Shown: positions 21,726 to 31,865 of the stretch, piece after piece
How positions within the stretch are numbered: position 1 is the stretch's first letter
How the letters are laid out: every line of letters starts with the position of its first letter
NCBI GenBank assembly: GCA_963277665.1
Contig: OY728133.1
Coordinates: forward strand, 387,203,962 to 387,267,961
Origin: Viscum album
Taxonomy: Eukaryota; Streptophyta; Magnoliopsida; Santalales; Viscaceae
Length of the DNA: 64,000 nt
Reading direction: 5' to 3'
The notes under the pieces: generated by a model
What the model was told of the DNA's origin: nothing
What the model saw: only the letters and a program-made list of their open reading frames with translations
The model's database searches: none
Program-made: the position numbers and the translations under genes

Positions 21726-23302
21726 ATATCTAAAGAACATGATGATGAAAGCCCAAAATATTTTATATAGGTTCTTTCACATTAAATTCTAAATTAATTT
21801 ATAACTATAATTACCTTAAAGTAAATAACTCTGTTTGATCAATTTGGTTTCTTCTCTTATCATATCATCATTGTAGTGGATAATACAACATTATATTCAT
21901 CTAGTTGTATTTACACAAGATTTCGGAGTTTTCTAAAAAACATTCCTAGTATATAGGGATCTAATATGGAAGAACTTAGTTTATTGTGTTGACCACTGTT
22001 GATCACAACAAATAATTTATATTATTCCCTGTTTTTTCTTGAGAGGGGTGAAGGGGGATTTATATCTTGGGATTGACATAATTATAAAGTTTCTCTATTG
22101 TACACAATAAATCTAGGTCTAAAATAATTAAATATATTTGAAAACATAAATAGGGTTATGTATTTGATTACTACGCTGTTTTAATTTATAAAATATTCTC
22201 TCTAATATATTTCTTATATATAATAAAAATAATATAATTCTTATTATTACTATATAATTTAAAATGCACATATTAAAGTATCATTCGTTAAATAAATATA
22301 TGAATGTTTATCAAAATGATATCTAACAAAATATATCATTTTAATTAGTCCATTTACTCAGTTCTTCAATCCTCATCAGTATTTATGAAACCTTGAAAAA
22401 TAAAATATTAATCGAATAAATATTATTTTCTCAATAAAAAATAATATATATATTCACTGAACTCTAGTGTAAATATTTATTTTAAAATTTATAAAATTTA
22501 ATAAATAGTAATATTAATATATTTGCTAAACTGATGATTAAATATTACATTATTTATAACATTGTGAAGAATAAACAAAAGATATAATTAATCTCACATA
22601 TTGTAAACTCAAATATCTATTGATTGAATTTATGTGATCAATAATATATGAATAATTATATTTCGAAAAACCAAGTATAATATTTATTCTTATTGTTAAA
22701 TTCATGATATAATTTAATGATATTCTTGATACACTTAGTAAGTGATCCTCAAGGTTACCTTCTCTTTCGTAGTAGGTGAACTTACCTAAAGCCCATGTCA
22801 ATATCTTGTAATACATTAAAGAACTCAAAAATAATGAATTTAATGTTTCAACAACAAGAATGTTCCGAAAAATTATATAGTGTAATATAATCTTGTTATT
22901 ATGATATCTCCTCTTACATGATTCATATTTGTTTAATAATCATATATACTTGATTTATCTTTCTTTCACTCTATAAAATATGATCATTGATGAATTACCA
23001 TGGACATTGATTTAATTATCCAATTTCATATACATTAAATAGAAAGAAATGTATTATTCCATTGAATGAGAAGGGAAAAATCCTTTCCTGAATTGTTAAA
23101 TTAATATCACATCAGTTACCAATATATGTTTTCTAGTTGTGAGCAAATTTCATCGTTGTTTTCATCTAAAAATTATTGTTTTCCATACAAGATATACATT
23201 AATAATAATCTCATATGTAAGGACTAATACACATGTTGGTAGATAAGAATATCCAATGATACATATAACCTATGGAATTATTACTCGTAGGTTTTTCCTA
23301 AT
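21726..23302 (-). repeat. C1 3' LTR, central piece
   Basis: Follows the same order as 42634 onward. Shared blocks: GGTTCTTTCACATTAAATT / ATCTTTTACATTAAATT; TTTGATCAATTTGG / TTTGATCATTTCAG; GAGAGGGGTGAAGGGGGATTT / GAAGAGTGGGACAGAGGAGG. Its last five bases CTAAT (23298-23302) are the E2 target site. Confidence 0.75.
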
Positions 23303-24925
23303 TATAACACCCGAGACTTTTATGTTATATAAATCATCAAAGGAATCTTTTTCTACACAACACTTGCTTGGCTTGCTTTACACGCAATCGCGACCTTCCT
23401 CGATAGCTTTCGCCGTACGCAATACCGAGTTTCACTAAATAACAATATGCTATTAAAACTAGCCGTTATGAATAGTAATAACCACTTTTTGAAATTTTAT
23501 AAATTTTATTTTTCAAAATGGACTTCATTTTTGGACTCAGAATATCAAATTTATCCTAAGGTGAAATTTTGGTACTTTTCGGATAACTTTAATATTTTGA
23601 TGAATAGTGAAAATTACTAAATTTTAATTAAAAACAACTTTTTTAATCAAAACATTTAATAGTGATAAATTATGAATTTGAGTGGTTTTAAATTATATTT
23701 AGAATATATTTTTACCACTTAATATAATGTTGGTCATTGGACACAATGTTACAATTAAACCGAACATAAACAAGTGTCAATCTTTTGATAGTTATTATCT
23801 CTTAAAAACACGCTTTTTGTTTTGACAGCGGGAATTAATTTTAAATTAATTTCTGCCAGTTCTGTGTTTTGAATTTTGAAAAATGGATTCCATATTTGCA
23901 ATCAGGATGTTCAAATTGTGTAAATAGGTAACTTTTATTTTTAGACATTTTGAATAATTACTGCGGTAAATATTTTATTTACCATGTTTAAGGGTAAATC
24001 CGGTAAATAAGGGTTAAAAAATAATATTATAATAATATTAAATTACCCTAAAACGTGTCTTAAACCTATTGGTTGATACATGGTCGACCATGGGCATCTT
24101 TGGGTCGATTTTGGGACCCCATTGATCCACTTGTAAGTGATAATGACACTTTATTTTAATTAAGTTAAAATGAATACAAAAATGACACAAGCATATATCT
24201 TTTAGAAAAACAATTGTTAAATAGGGTTATATATGTTGTATTTTAGATTATAAATATTCATTAGAAAGATAAAAAGATTTCCTACATAATGGTATTTTAT
24301 TTGTAATTTTTAGACTTTAAATAATTTAATTTATTTATGACACAATGATGATGCAGTAATTATCTTATTAATGAAATATTGACATAATTGATGTTATAAA
24401 CACCAAAATAAATGTAATTTAAGACTTTTTATGAATTACACTAATTTTCTAGGTTACTATGATATAATAGTGTTGATTTAATCAACTTGGATAGAACATA
24501 TAATTCTGTTATGACTTTCACAAAAATCATATATCAAATAGTGTCAAAATTGACACAAAATAGTTTTTAAATCCAATATTATATTATTAATTGTTATTGT
24601 ATTCCTAAAAATCTAAGGTTAGGCCAAATGACTTAGATAAGGATATATATTTTAATAATAAACAATTTGGGGTTCTTTTGGCATGTTATAGTAAGTGTAT
24701 TAACCATATAGTGAAAGAAAACAAAAAGACATGGTAAAAGATAAAATATTTAACTTAGAGTTAAATCTAATTGATAAGGTTAAAATAATACCCTAAACTT
24801 GTCTAAATCCTATTGGTTGATAGGATTTCGACCCTTACCCACTTTATCTTCGAAATAAGACCCTTTGGAACCATTATAAACCGATTTTGACTTTAATATA
24901 AAATAATATTTTGAGATATTCCTAA

Positions 24926-24957
24926 GGTGCCCCTCTCCTCCCTTATAAAAGGGCACC
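24926..24957 (+). promoter_or_regulatory. E2 promoter: TATA box framed by an inverted repeat
   Basis: TATAAAA at 24944-24950 lies between GGTGCCC (24926-24932) and its exact inverse GGGCACC (24951-24957). A pyrimidine-rich CTCCTCCCC stretch and a higher-GC leader follow, as expected near a start site. The same arrangement is at 33489-33520 in the 3' LTR. Confidence 0.75.
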
Positions 24958-25273
24958 TCCTCCCCCTCCTCCTCACACCAAATTGAGCACTCAAGCTCGG
25001 CCAACCCCTGCCATTTTCTCCTCTCCACTTCCCTAGAATAGTCCTAGAGGTCCTGTTCTTCTCCAAAGACCACTCTTAGTTCCTTAAGTGGAGGATTCAA
25101 AGAGGCGTTCCAAAGAAGAGGTAATATCCATTACCGATCTTTTCAATTTCTTTCTTCTTCAACTTCTTCTTCTTTAGTTGTTTCATGATGAAGTAATAAC
25201 ATAAGTATTACTTACATACTGATATGTTATTATAAATATTAAACAACCCTAATTCACCTTCTATCCATCCTAC

Positions 25274-25345
25274 GGAAAAATGAAATCACTGCGCGTGCGT
25301 ACGTACGGAATACCGTCTCCACGCCGTGGTGTAATCTATTTTTCC
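25274..25345 (+). other. E2 5' LTR stem-loop 1
   Basis: Arms GGAAAAAT (25274-25281) and ATTTTTCC (25338-25345). Inner pairs are ATCAC with GTGGT (one wobble) and CGTG with CACG. The apical part contains self-complementary CGTACGTACG (25298-25307) and a small ACGG-AATA-CCGT hairpin. About 330 nt downstream of the TATA box, so probably transcribed. The copy at 33837-33908 has one change in the left core and one in the CCGT arm. Confidence 0.85.
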
Positions 25346-25455
25346 ACCATCACTTTACAAGGATGGGTATAATGGTGTAATGAGTAACTATTTATTATTA
25401 TTATAAAATAATATTGATACTGAAATAATATATATATACTCCAATACATTTCCAC

Positions 25456-25536
25456 GATCATAGGAACGATATCATCACTCGTGCGTACGTACGGAATACC
25501 GTCTCCACGATGTGATGCGACTCGTTCTACATGATC
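25456..25536 (+). other. E2 5' LTR stem-loop 2
   Basis: Four successive paired blocks: GATCAT/ATGATC, GAACGA/TCGTTC, CATCAC/GTGATG and TCGTG/CACGA, separated by small bulges. They enclose the same apical region as stem-loop 1 (CGTACGTACG at 25484-25493, then ACGG-AATA-CCGT). The arms differ in sequence from stem-loop 1 while the apex is identical. The 3' LTR copy is 34019-34099, with one arm base changed. Confidence 0.9.
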
Positions 25537-25861
25537 ATCATTACATAGTAATTATATAAATGAATTGAATGAATAAATATGATATATGTTACACTAATAC
25601 CATTCTGGATATAAGGTATCTATAACCTTGAAATAAGAATAAGAATTTATTCGGAAAAACACGCGTAAGAACAAAAGGCAATAAAGACCCGAGTAACAAG
25701 TAACAATGAAATATTACTAACAAGAAGCTAAGAATATGACCATATATGATATCATATCAATATGTATGATTCTGGAATAAGTCAATAACATTATTTAAAC
25801 CATTATACAGGAGCTTCGGACACATACAAGGCAAATTGGACCTAAGGTAAGGGAAATATCA

Positions 25862-25885
25862 CAATCTCATTTTTATCCGAGATTG
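25862..25885 (+). other. small LTR hairpin CAATCTC/GAGATTG
   Basis: A perfect 7-bp stem with a 10-base loop. The same stem occurs in LTR A (8900-8916, loop of 3). In D it is decayed by one G-T (CAATCTC...GGGATTG on minus near 52290-52312). The 3' LTR copy is at 34425-34448. Confidence 0.7.
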
Positions 25886-26860
25886 TTTATTCGTAAGTAT
25901 TTACTGGGGTGTATTTTATCATCCACATCCATGTTTCATCAATATGTAATATTATTTCTATCCACATACAATTGTTTAAATCCATTTTTACCCTTCGTTG
26001 AGTTTTTAGTAATATGTATGAAAGTAATCTTTTGTCGTTTTTCGTACGAGGTACTTTTTGACTATTCCGACAAAAGTACGAAGAATGTTTTTTTTACTTA
26101 TACGGCATGAATGGATTTTTAAAAAATTATTTCCAAGAAGCTTCCTTTACAAGTTTTCAAGTTTATTTTTAATCAACTTATTTTATTTTAAAGTTGTATG
26201 ACATGTTATAAAAGGAAAAATGTTTTTGACGAAGAAAGGATATTTTCCTCAAGAATGGAGTTCAACTGTTTTATCAAAATTATTTTCCATCTAAGATAAT
26301 AAAGGGTTCTGTTTTTATCCCTATTATTACATTGATTTGATCATGTTGTGATGGAATTATTTTTATGAATTCCTTTATCTTATATGAATTTATTTATGAT
26401 GTCATGATGTTTCAAGAATCCCATTTTTGTTACATGTGTTATGTGATGATGTATGTTTTATGATTATGTGGCACACATAAGAAAGGATTCATTATAAGAA
26501 GGGTGGGACCTATATCTCCCTCCAATGCATTGGGTAATGATTTTATATCTCATGAGATAGACATGGCTGGAACGGAAGGTTATTTCGGTTCAGTGATACA
26601 GGACTGAAACGAGGAGTGAACTCGGTTCAGAAAGGGACTTTGTCCACTAAGATAGTCTTGGCAATGAGTCATGACTAACAAGAAATGATTTTCCATTATT
26701 ATGTGTGCATGCCACAAAGTTTCAAGTTTTATGTTATGATTATGGGGATCTCATTTTCACTTATATGATTTATTCCATGTTAAGATATTATGATCTCTTT
26801 TGCAGGTTTTGATTTTCAAAAAGATATGATATGATTTTTATTTCCTTTATTTGCCCTTGC

Positions 26861-26876
26861 TGAGCATTTGAGCTCA
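26861..26876 (+). other. LTR-end hairpin TGAGC/GCTCA
   Basis: TGAGC, a six-base loop, then GCTCA, about 245 bp before the LTR end, followed by CCC and a T-rich tract ending in TTCCCCAGG. The 3' LTR copy is at 35424-35439. E3 has the same device with a different stem (56244-56261). Confidence 0.7.
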
Positions 26877-27122
26877 CCCTTTTATGTTTTCTTTTCCCCA
26901 GGTCAGGAAGATGGATATTAAGTAGAATATGCTAAAAGGGACCCTAGATATGATGAAATAAATGGGAGACACTGTAGAAGATTTATGAACCAGTTGTTTA
27001 TGTTTCCCAGTTTCTAAAGACACTATACCTATACGGTCCTTTGTGGTTTTGTCATATGTTGTAATAAGTGTGCTTCAATTTTGAAGTATTAACAATGTAT
27101 GTAAAGTATGGGTCGTTATAGT

Positions 27123-27133
27123 TGGTATCAGAG
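27123..27133 (+). other. E2 primer binding site (tRNA-iMet type)
   Basis: TGGTATCAGAG begins two bases after the 5' LTR and matches the complement of the plant initiator tRNA-Met 3' end over 11 bases. It sets minus-strand priming. Confidence 0.9.
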
Positions 27134-27344
27134 GAAAGGTATAGTCAACCTTTGGAAACTAGGATGTGAAAGCCTTAGTAAGAACCCTAAGGATAAGTCT
27201 AAGCATAGAACACAATCTTAGTGTTTTAGAAATGTCCTTGAATAACCTAGGATAATACCATAAGCATGAAAATTTTATTCTTGAATTATGTGGTTTTCCT
27301 ATTATAATTAGTGTTGCTCACACTATTCTTCTTGGTTTTAGTCA

Positions 27345-29579
27345 ATGGCTGGAACCCGAAGGAACCTTGTTAATGCGGAATGCGATGGGCAATGCAATGA
27401 TTGTCCCCCTGAGCAACCAAACGATATGGGAGCTGGAATGCAAAATCTTATAGCCATGCTTACACAACTTTCTCAAGCTATGAATCATGCAGGATTTCCA
27501 AACGAGCAAAGGAGGGAGCAACATTCTGTTGAATCCTTCATGAGGCAGCGTCCACCTTCTTTCAGTGGGTCTACTGATCCATTAGTTGCCGAACAATGGA
27601 TTAGTACTACTGAAAAGATATTTTCAGTTCTTCAATGTTCTGAGCATGATAAAGTCATCCTAGCAGTGTATCGTTTGGAAGGAGATGCGGATCAATGGTG
27701 GAATCTTGTTAAGAATACGAGGCAAAGGGATGAAATTGAGTCTATGGAATGGGACGAGTTCAAGAACTTATTTTTCAATAAGTACTTCCCTCGTATTCTC
27801 CGAACAAAGATGGAGAAAGAGTTCCTTGAACTGAAGCAAAGGGATGATGAATCTGTTAGTACCTATGAAGCAAATTTTACAAGACTTGCAAGGTACGCTT
27901 CTGGTATTATTATCCAACCTGAGAGTAAGATCGATCGATTCTTTAGTGGCTTAAAACCAAGTCTTCGAAGGTCGTTAGCCATAAGGGACTTCAATAGCTA
28001 TGAGGAAATCGTTCGATGTGCTCTCAAAGTCGAGATGGAGATTGGAGTAACCCATCAGTCACATGGGTTTGATAAGAAGAGGAATATGGAATTCAAAGAA
28101 AAATCTGAAGAGCACACGGAAAAGAAGATGAGCTTTTCCTTATGCTCAAAGTGTGGAAAGAAACATGGAGGGAGTTGTCTTAAAGGGACAAGTAAATGTT
28201 TTAAATGTGGAAAGGAAGGTCATCGGGCATTTGAATGCCGTGATAATGGGAAGAAGATGTCTAATGATGCAAACAAAGGAAGGGATACACAGAATGAACC
28301 TACTACACTTCAATGTTTCAAGTGCAAGGAGATGGGGCATTATGCCAATCAATGCCCAAATCCAAGGGTTGATGATGATGGTCGACGTCAACAAAATCTT
28401 AAGGCTAAAGAAAAAGGAAAGTCACATGCAATTTCTATCAGCGATGTGGAGTACGATAACGATGTGGTGAAAGGTACACTTACCATCCACTCTAAAGTAG
28501 AAAATGTTTTATTTGATTCTGGATCCACCCACTCTTTTATTTCTGAAGACTTTTCTAAGGGTATCACCGTATTACCTCAACAATTAGATGTTGAGTTAGC
28601 TGTGACAACACCTAATGGCACATCAATCGCATCAAAAGTTTATAATTCTTCTCCGATCGAAGTTTGTGGGAAAGTGCTTCTTGCAAATCTTGTGATCCTT
28701 CCTTTAGTGGAATTTGATGTGATTCTTGGCATGGATTGGCTTTCTCTACATGGAGCTCATATCGATTGCCAAAGAAGGGAAGTCACATTTCATATTCCAG
28801 ATCAATCTACGATCGTCTATCAATGCAAGGATGAACATAACCTTCCAGTGGAAATTTCTTCCATCTTATGGGTATTGATTCCACTAAATGAAGGTTATTT
28901 ATCTCAAATGGTTGGTGAGAAACTCATGATTAATAATATGCCCATTGTACGGGAGTTTGATGATGTCTTTCCGGAGGAATTGCCGGGTCTTCCACCAAAT
29001 CGTGAAGTTGAGTTTTCAATAGAACTCGTACCGGGTGCTTTGCCTATTTCAAAGACACCTTATAGAATGGCCCCAATTGAGTTGCAGGAATTGAAGAAGC
29101 AACTCCAAGAGAATCTTGATAAGGGATTCATACGCCCTAGTGCGTCACCTTGGGGAGCACCTGTTCTATTTGTTAAGAAGAAAGATGGATCAATGAGACT
29201 TTGCATTGATTATCGAGAACTTAACAAGATCACTATCAAGAACAAATATCCTCTCCCACGCATTGATGACTTATTTGACCAACTACGCGGAGCTCAATAC
29301 TTTTCCAAGATTGATCTTCGTTCAGGGTATCATCAATTAAGGGTCAAAAGGGAGGATATACCAAAGACGGCTTTCCGTACAAGGTATGGACACTATGAAT
29401 TTATAGTGATGCCATTTGGTCTTACTAATGCCCCTGCTATCTTCATGGATCTAATGAATAGAGTCTTTAGAGACTATCTTGATCAATTTGTGGTAGTCTT
29501 TATAGACGATATTCTTGTCTATTCAAAGAGCAAGGAAGAGCATGAAGATCACTTGAGAATTATATTGAAGACCCTGTGA
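27345..29579 (+). CDS. E2 gag-protease-RT (first part of the broken gag-pol frame)
   Basis: Start ATG follows a 220-base leader. Residues about 80-235 form the gag capsid-like domain ([13 protein letters not shown] ... GDADQWW ... FNKYFP). A CX2CX3HX3C cluster (C267, C270, H274, C278) precedes two CX2CX4HX4C zinc knuckles (C285-C298 and C324-C337) for RNA binding. The aspartic protease has DSGST at 391-395 and ILGMDWL at 460-466. RT runs from about 575 with [30 protein letters not shown] and the catalytic FIDD at 719-722. Codon 745 is TGA, within RT, so the product lacks the end of RT and everything after. The frame continues open beyond the stop. In life the family product is one polyprotein cut by its own protease in virus-like particles. 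Confidence 0.95.
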   Translation: MAGTRRNLVNAECDGQCNDCPPEQPNDMGAGMQNLIAMLTQLSQAMNHAGFPNEQRREQHSVESFMRQRPPSFSGSTDPLVAEQWISTTEKIFSVLQCSEHDKVILAVYRLEGDADQWWNLVKNTRQRDEIESMEWDEFKNLFFNKYFPRILRTKMEKEFLELKQRDDESVSTYEANFTRLARYASGIIIQPESKIDRFFSGLKPSLRRSLAIRDFNSYEEIVRCALKVEMEIGVTHQSHGFDKKRNMEFKEKSEEHTEKKMSFSLCSKCGKKHGGSCLKGTSKCFKCGKEGHRAFECRDNGKKMSNDANKGRDTQNEPTTLQCFKCKEMGHYANQCPNPRVDDDGRRQQNLKAKEKGKSHAISISDVEYDNDVVKGTLTIHSKVENVLFDSGSTHSFISEDFSKGITVLPQQLDVELAVTTPNGTSIASKVYNSSPIEVCGKVLLANLVILPLVEFDVILGMDWLSLHGAHIDCQRREVTFHIPDQSTIVYQCKDEHNLPVEISSILWVLIPLNEGYLSQMVGEKLMINNMPIVREFDDVFPEELPGLPPNREVEFSIELVPGALPISKTPYRMAPIELQELKKQLQENLDKGFIRPSASPWGAPVLFVKKKDGSMRLCIDYRELNKITIKNKYPLPRIDDLFDQLRGAQYFSKIDLRSGYHQLRVKREDIPKTAFRTRYGHYEFIVMPFGLTNAPAIFMDLMNRVFRDYLDQFVVVFIDDILVYSKSKEEHEDHLRIILKTL

Positions 29580-31826
29580 AAGGAGAAGCTTTATGCCAAA
29601 TTTACCAAGTGTGAATTTTGGCTTCAAAAAGTTGCATTTTTGGGTCACATAATCTCAAAAGAGGGGATATTTGTGGATCCAGCAAAAACAGAGGTTATCG
29701 AAAGATGGTCAAGACCAACAACAGTAACTGAGATCCGAAGTTTTCTTGGTTTGGCTGGATATTATCGACGTTTTGTAAAAGATTTTTCACGATTATCTAA
29801 TCCACTCACCAAGTTGAATCGCAATGGAGTTAAGTTTGTCTGGACGGAAGAATGTGAAGAAAATTTCAAGGAGTTGAAAAGAAGGTTATCCAGTGCACCT
29901 GTTCTCACACTGCCTTGTAGTGGAGAAAGGTTTGTGATCTACAGTGATGCATCCAAGAAGGGATTGGGGTGTGTTCTTATGCAAAATGATATGGTGATAG
30001 CTTATGCCTCACAACAGTTGAAAATCCATGAGCAAAATTACCCAACACATGATTTGGAGTTGGCTGCGGTAATCTTTGCATTAAATATTTGGAGGCATTA
30101 CCTTTATGGTGAAAGGTGTGATATTTATACTGATCATAAAAGTTTAAAGTATATTTTCACACAAAAGGAGTTGAATATGCGTCAAAGAAGATGGTTGGAG
30201 CTGATTAAGGATTATGACTGCTCAATCCATTACCACCCTGGGAAAGCAAACAAGGTGGCAGATGCATTAAGTCGAAAAGACCATGCTAGTTTATCCATGA
30301 TGAGGATCACAAAAGATCCAATATTTATGGATTTACAAAGGATGGATCTTGGAATTATAATAGAAGGGGAAAAATCTTATCTTTCTCAAATGAATGTTCA
30401 ACCATCTATACATGTGAAGATTAAAGAGGCACAGAAAGAAGATGTCGAGTTACAAAAGAAGGTGAGAAATGTTCCTGAATTCAACCTTGATTGTGATGGG
30501 ATAATAAAGTTCAGGAATCGGGTTTGTGTTCCTTCCATCCCCGAATTAAAGAAAGAGCTGCTGGATGAGGCTCATAGTTCATCATTCTCTATTCATCCTG
30601 GAAGCACGAAGATGTATAGGGACCTGAAAGAGTACTTCTGGTGGGATGGCATGAAAAGAGATGTTGCTGAATATGTCTCTCGATGCTTGGTTTGTCAACA
30701 AGTTAAAGCTGAGAGACAGAAGTCTAAGGGGATGTTACAACCATTACCCATACCCGAATGGAAATGGGAAAACATCACTATGGACTTTGTCACAGGACTT
30801 CCTAAAACATCCAAAGGCAATAATGCTATCTGGGTCATAGTTGATCGTCTTACAAAGTCTGCACACTTGATTCCTATTAGAGAGGATTTCTCTCTAGATC
30901 AGCTTGCCAGGATATATGTAAAGGAAGTGGTAAGATTGCATGGAGTACCACTTTCTATTATATCTGATCGGGATCCGAGATTTACCTCGAAGTTCTGGCG
31001 AAGTCTTCAGCATACTCTGGATACAGAGTTGAGTTTCAGCACTGCTTATCATCCCCAGACAGACGGTCAGTCTGAGAGAACAATTCAAACCCTAGAAGAT
31101 ATGTTGAGAGCTTGCTCTATGGATTTCAAAGGAGGTTGGGATCAACACCTACCTTTGGTGGAATTTTCTTATAATAATAGCTTTCACTCCAGTATTCAGA
31201 TGGCTCCTTATGAAGCTCTCTATGGAAAGAAATGCAGGACTCCAACTTGCTGGGATGAAGTTGGGGAAAGAATGCTATTAGGACCTGATCTCGTTGATGA
31301 AATGGCAGAAAAGGTCAGATCTATTCAACAACACATAAGAGCAGCACAGAGTCGACAGAAAAGTTATGCCGACAACCGAAGAAAAGACCTAGAGTTTGAA
31401 GTGGGTGATAAAGTGTTCTTACGAATATCTCCCTGGAAGAGGGTTATGAGATTTGGAAAGAAGGGGAAGTTGAGCCCTAGATATATCGGTCCTTTCGAAA
31501 TACTGGATCGTGTTGGGAAGGTAGCTTACCGATTGGCGCTTACACCGAATCTCTCTCAAGTTCACGATGTGTTCCATGTATCTCTCCTGAGAAAGTACAT
31601 ACCTGATCCTTCACATGTACTCAGCTCAGAAGTTGTACCGCTGGAGCAAGATCTTTCTTATGAAGAACAGCCGATAGAGATTCTGGATCGTAGCGAAAAA
31701 TTTCTACGAAACAAGACCACTCGATTGGTGAAAGTTTTATGGAGGAACCACCAACTTGAAGAAGCTACTTGGGAGCTTGAGGATATGATGAGGGAGAAGT
31801 ATCCTCATCTGTTTGTTACAAAGTGA
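29580..31826 (+). CDS. E2 RT end-RNase H-integrase-chromodomain (second part of the broken frame)
   Basis: Same reading frame as the first part, directly after the TGA at 29577-29579; the first ATG is at 29640. Counting from that ATG, RNase H has the acidic set D103 (IYSDAS), E140 (HDLEL), D165 ([11 protein letters not shown]) and D208 (ADALSR). Integrase has the HHCC zinc site (H312, H319, C349, C352) and the catalytic triad D382, D443, E479 (SISDRDP-like and [11 protein letters not shown] regions). [13 protein letters not shown] (about 609-621) is the GPF/Y domain. Residues about 678-725 form a chromodomain-like tail ([16 protein letters not shown]), which in chromoviruses guides insertion into chromatin. 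The stop TGA is at 31824-31826, 40 bp before the 3' LTR. All key residues seen are kept. Confidence 0.95.
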   Translation, partial: KEKLYAKFTKCEFWLQKVAFLGHIISKEGIFVDPAKTEVIERWSRPTTVTEIRSFLGLAGYYRRFVKDFSRLSNPLTKLNRNGVKFVWTEECEENFKELKRRLSSAPVLTLPCSGERFVIYSDASKKGLGCVLMQNDMVIAYASQQLKIHEQNYPTHDLELAAVIFALNIWRHYLYGERCDIYTDHKSLKYIFTQKELNMRQRRWLELIKDYDCSIHYHPGKANKVADALSRKDHASLSMMRITKDPIFMDLQRMDLGIIIEGEKSYLSQMNVQPSIHVKIKEAQKEDVELQKKVRNVPEFNLDCDGIIKFRNRVCVPSIPELKKELLDEAHSSSFSIHPGSTKMYRDLKEYFWWDGMKRDVAEYVSRCLVCQQVKAERQKSKGMLQPLPIPEWKWENITMDFVTGLPKTSKGNNAIWVIVDRLTKSAHLIPIREDFSLDQLARIYVKEVVRLHGVPLSIISDRDPRFTSKFWRSLQHTLDTELSFSTAYHPQTDGQSERTIQTLEDMLRACSMDFKGGWDQHLPLVEFSYNNSFHSSIQMAPYEALYGKKCRTPTCWDEVGERMLLGPDLVDEMAEKVRSIQQHIRAAQSRQKSYADNRRKDLEFEVGDKVFLRISPWKRVMRFGKKGKLSPRYIGPFEILDRVGKVAYRLALTPNLSQVHDVFHVSLLRKYIPDPSHVLSSEVVPLEQDLSYEEQPIEILDRSEKFLRNKTTRLVKVLWRNHQLEEATWELEDMMREKYPHLFVTK

Positions 31827-31852
31827 CGAATTTCGAGGGCGAAATTCTTTTT

Positions 31853-31860
31853 AAGGGGGG
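31853..31860 (+). other. E2 polypurine tract
   Basis: AAGGGGGG, five bases before the 3' LTR start at 31866, fits the plus-strand primer of LTR elements. Confidence 0.85.
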
Positions 31861-31865
31861 TAGAA

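Larger units (their letters stand above)
23303..27120 (+). repeat. E2 5' LTR (3818 bp)
   Basis: Runs from TATAACACCCGAG to GGGTCGTTATA. The canonical second base G is A here, whereas the 3' LTR keeps TG. It holds a TATA box (24944-24950), two large stem-loops (25274-25345, 25456-25536), a CAATCTC/GAGATTG hairpin (25862-25885) and a TGAGC/GCTCA hairpin (26861-26876). Open frames inside it (such as 24810-25028 minus and 25883-26110 plus) recur in the 3' LTR with changes and look non-coding. Confidence 0.95.

Noticed and set aside
24810..25028. 72-codon minus-strand frame repeated at 33373-33591
   Set aside because: It lies across the E2 promoter and leader on the opposite strand; a shadow of LTR sequence.
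25883..26110. 75-codon frame repeated at 34446-34673
   Set aside because: The repetition comes from the two LTR copies. Changes between them are not biased toward silent sites as far as I can see, and no domain is recognised.
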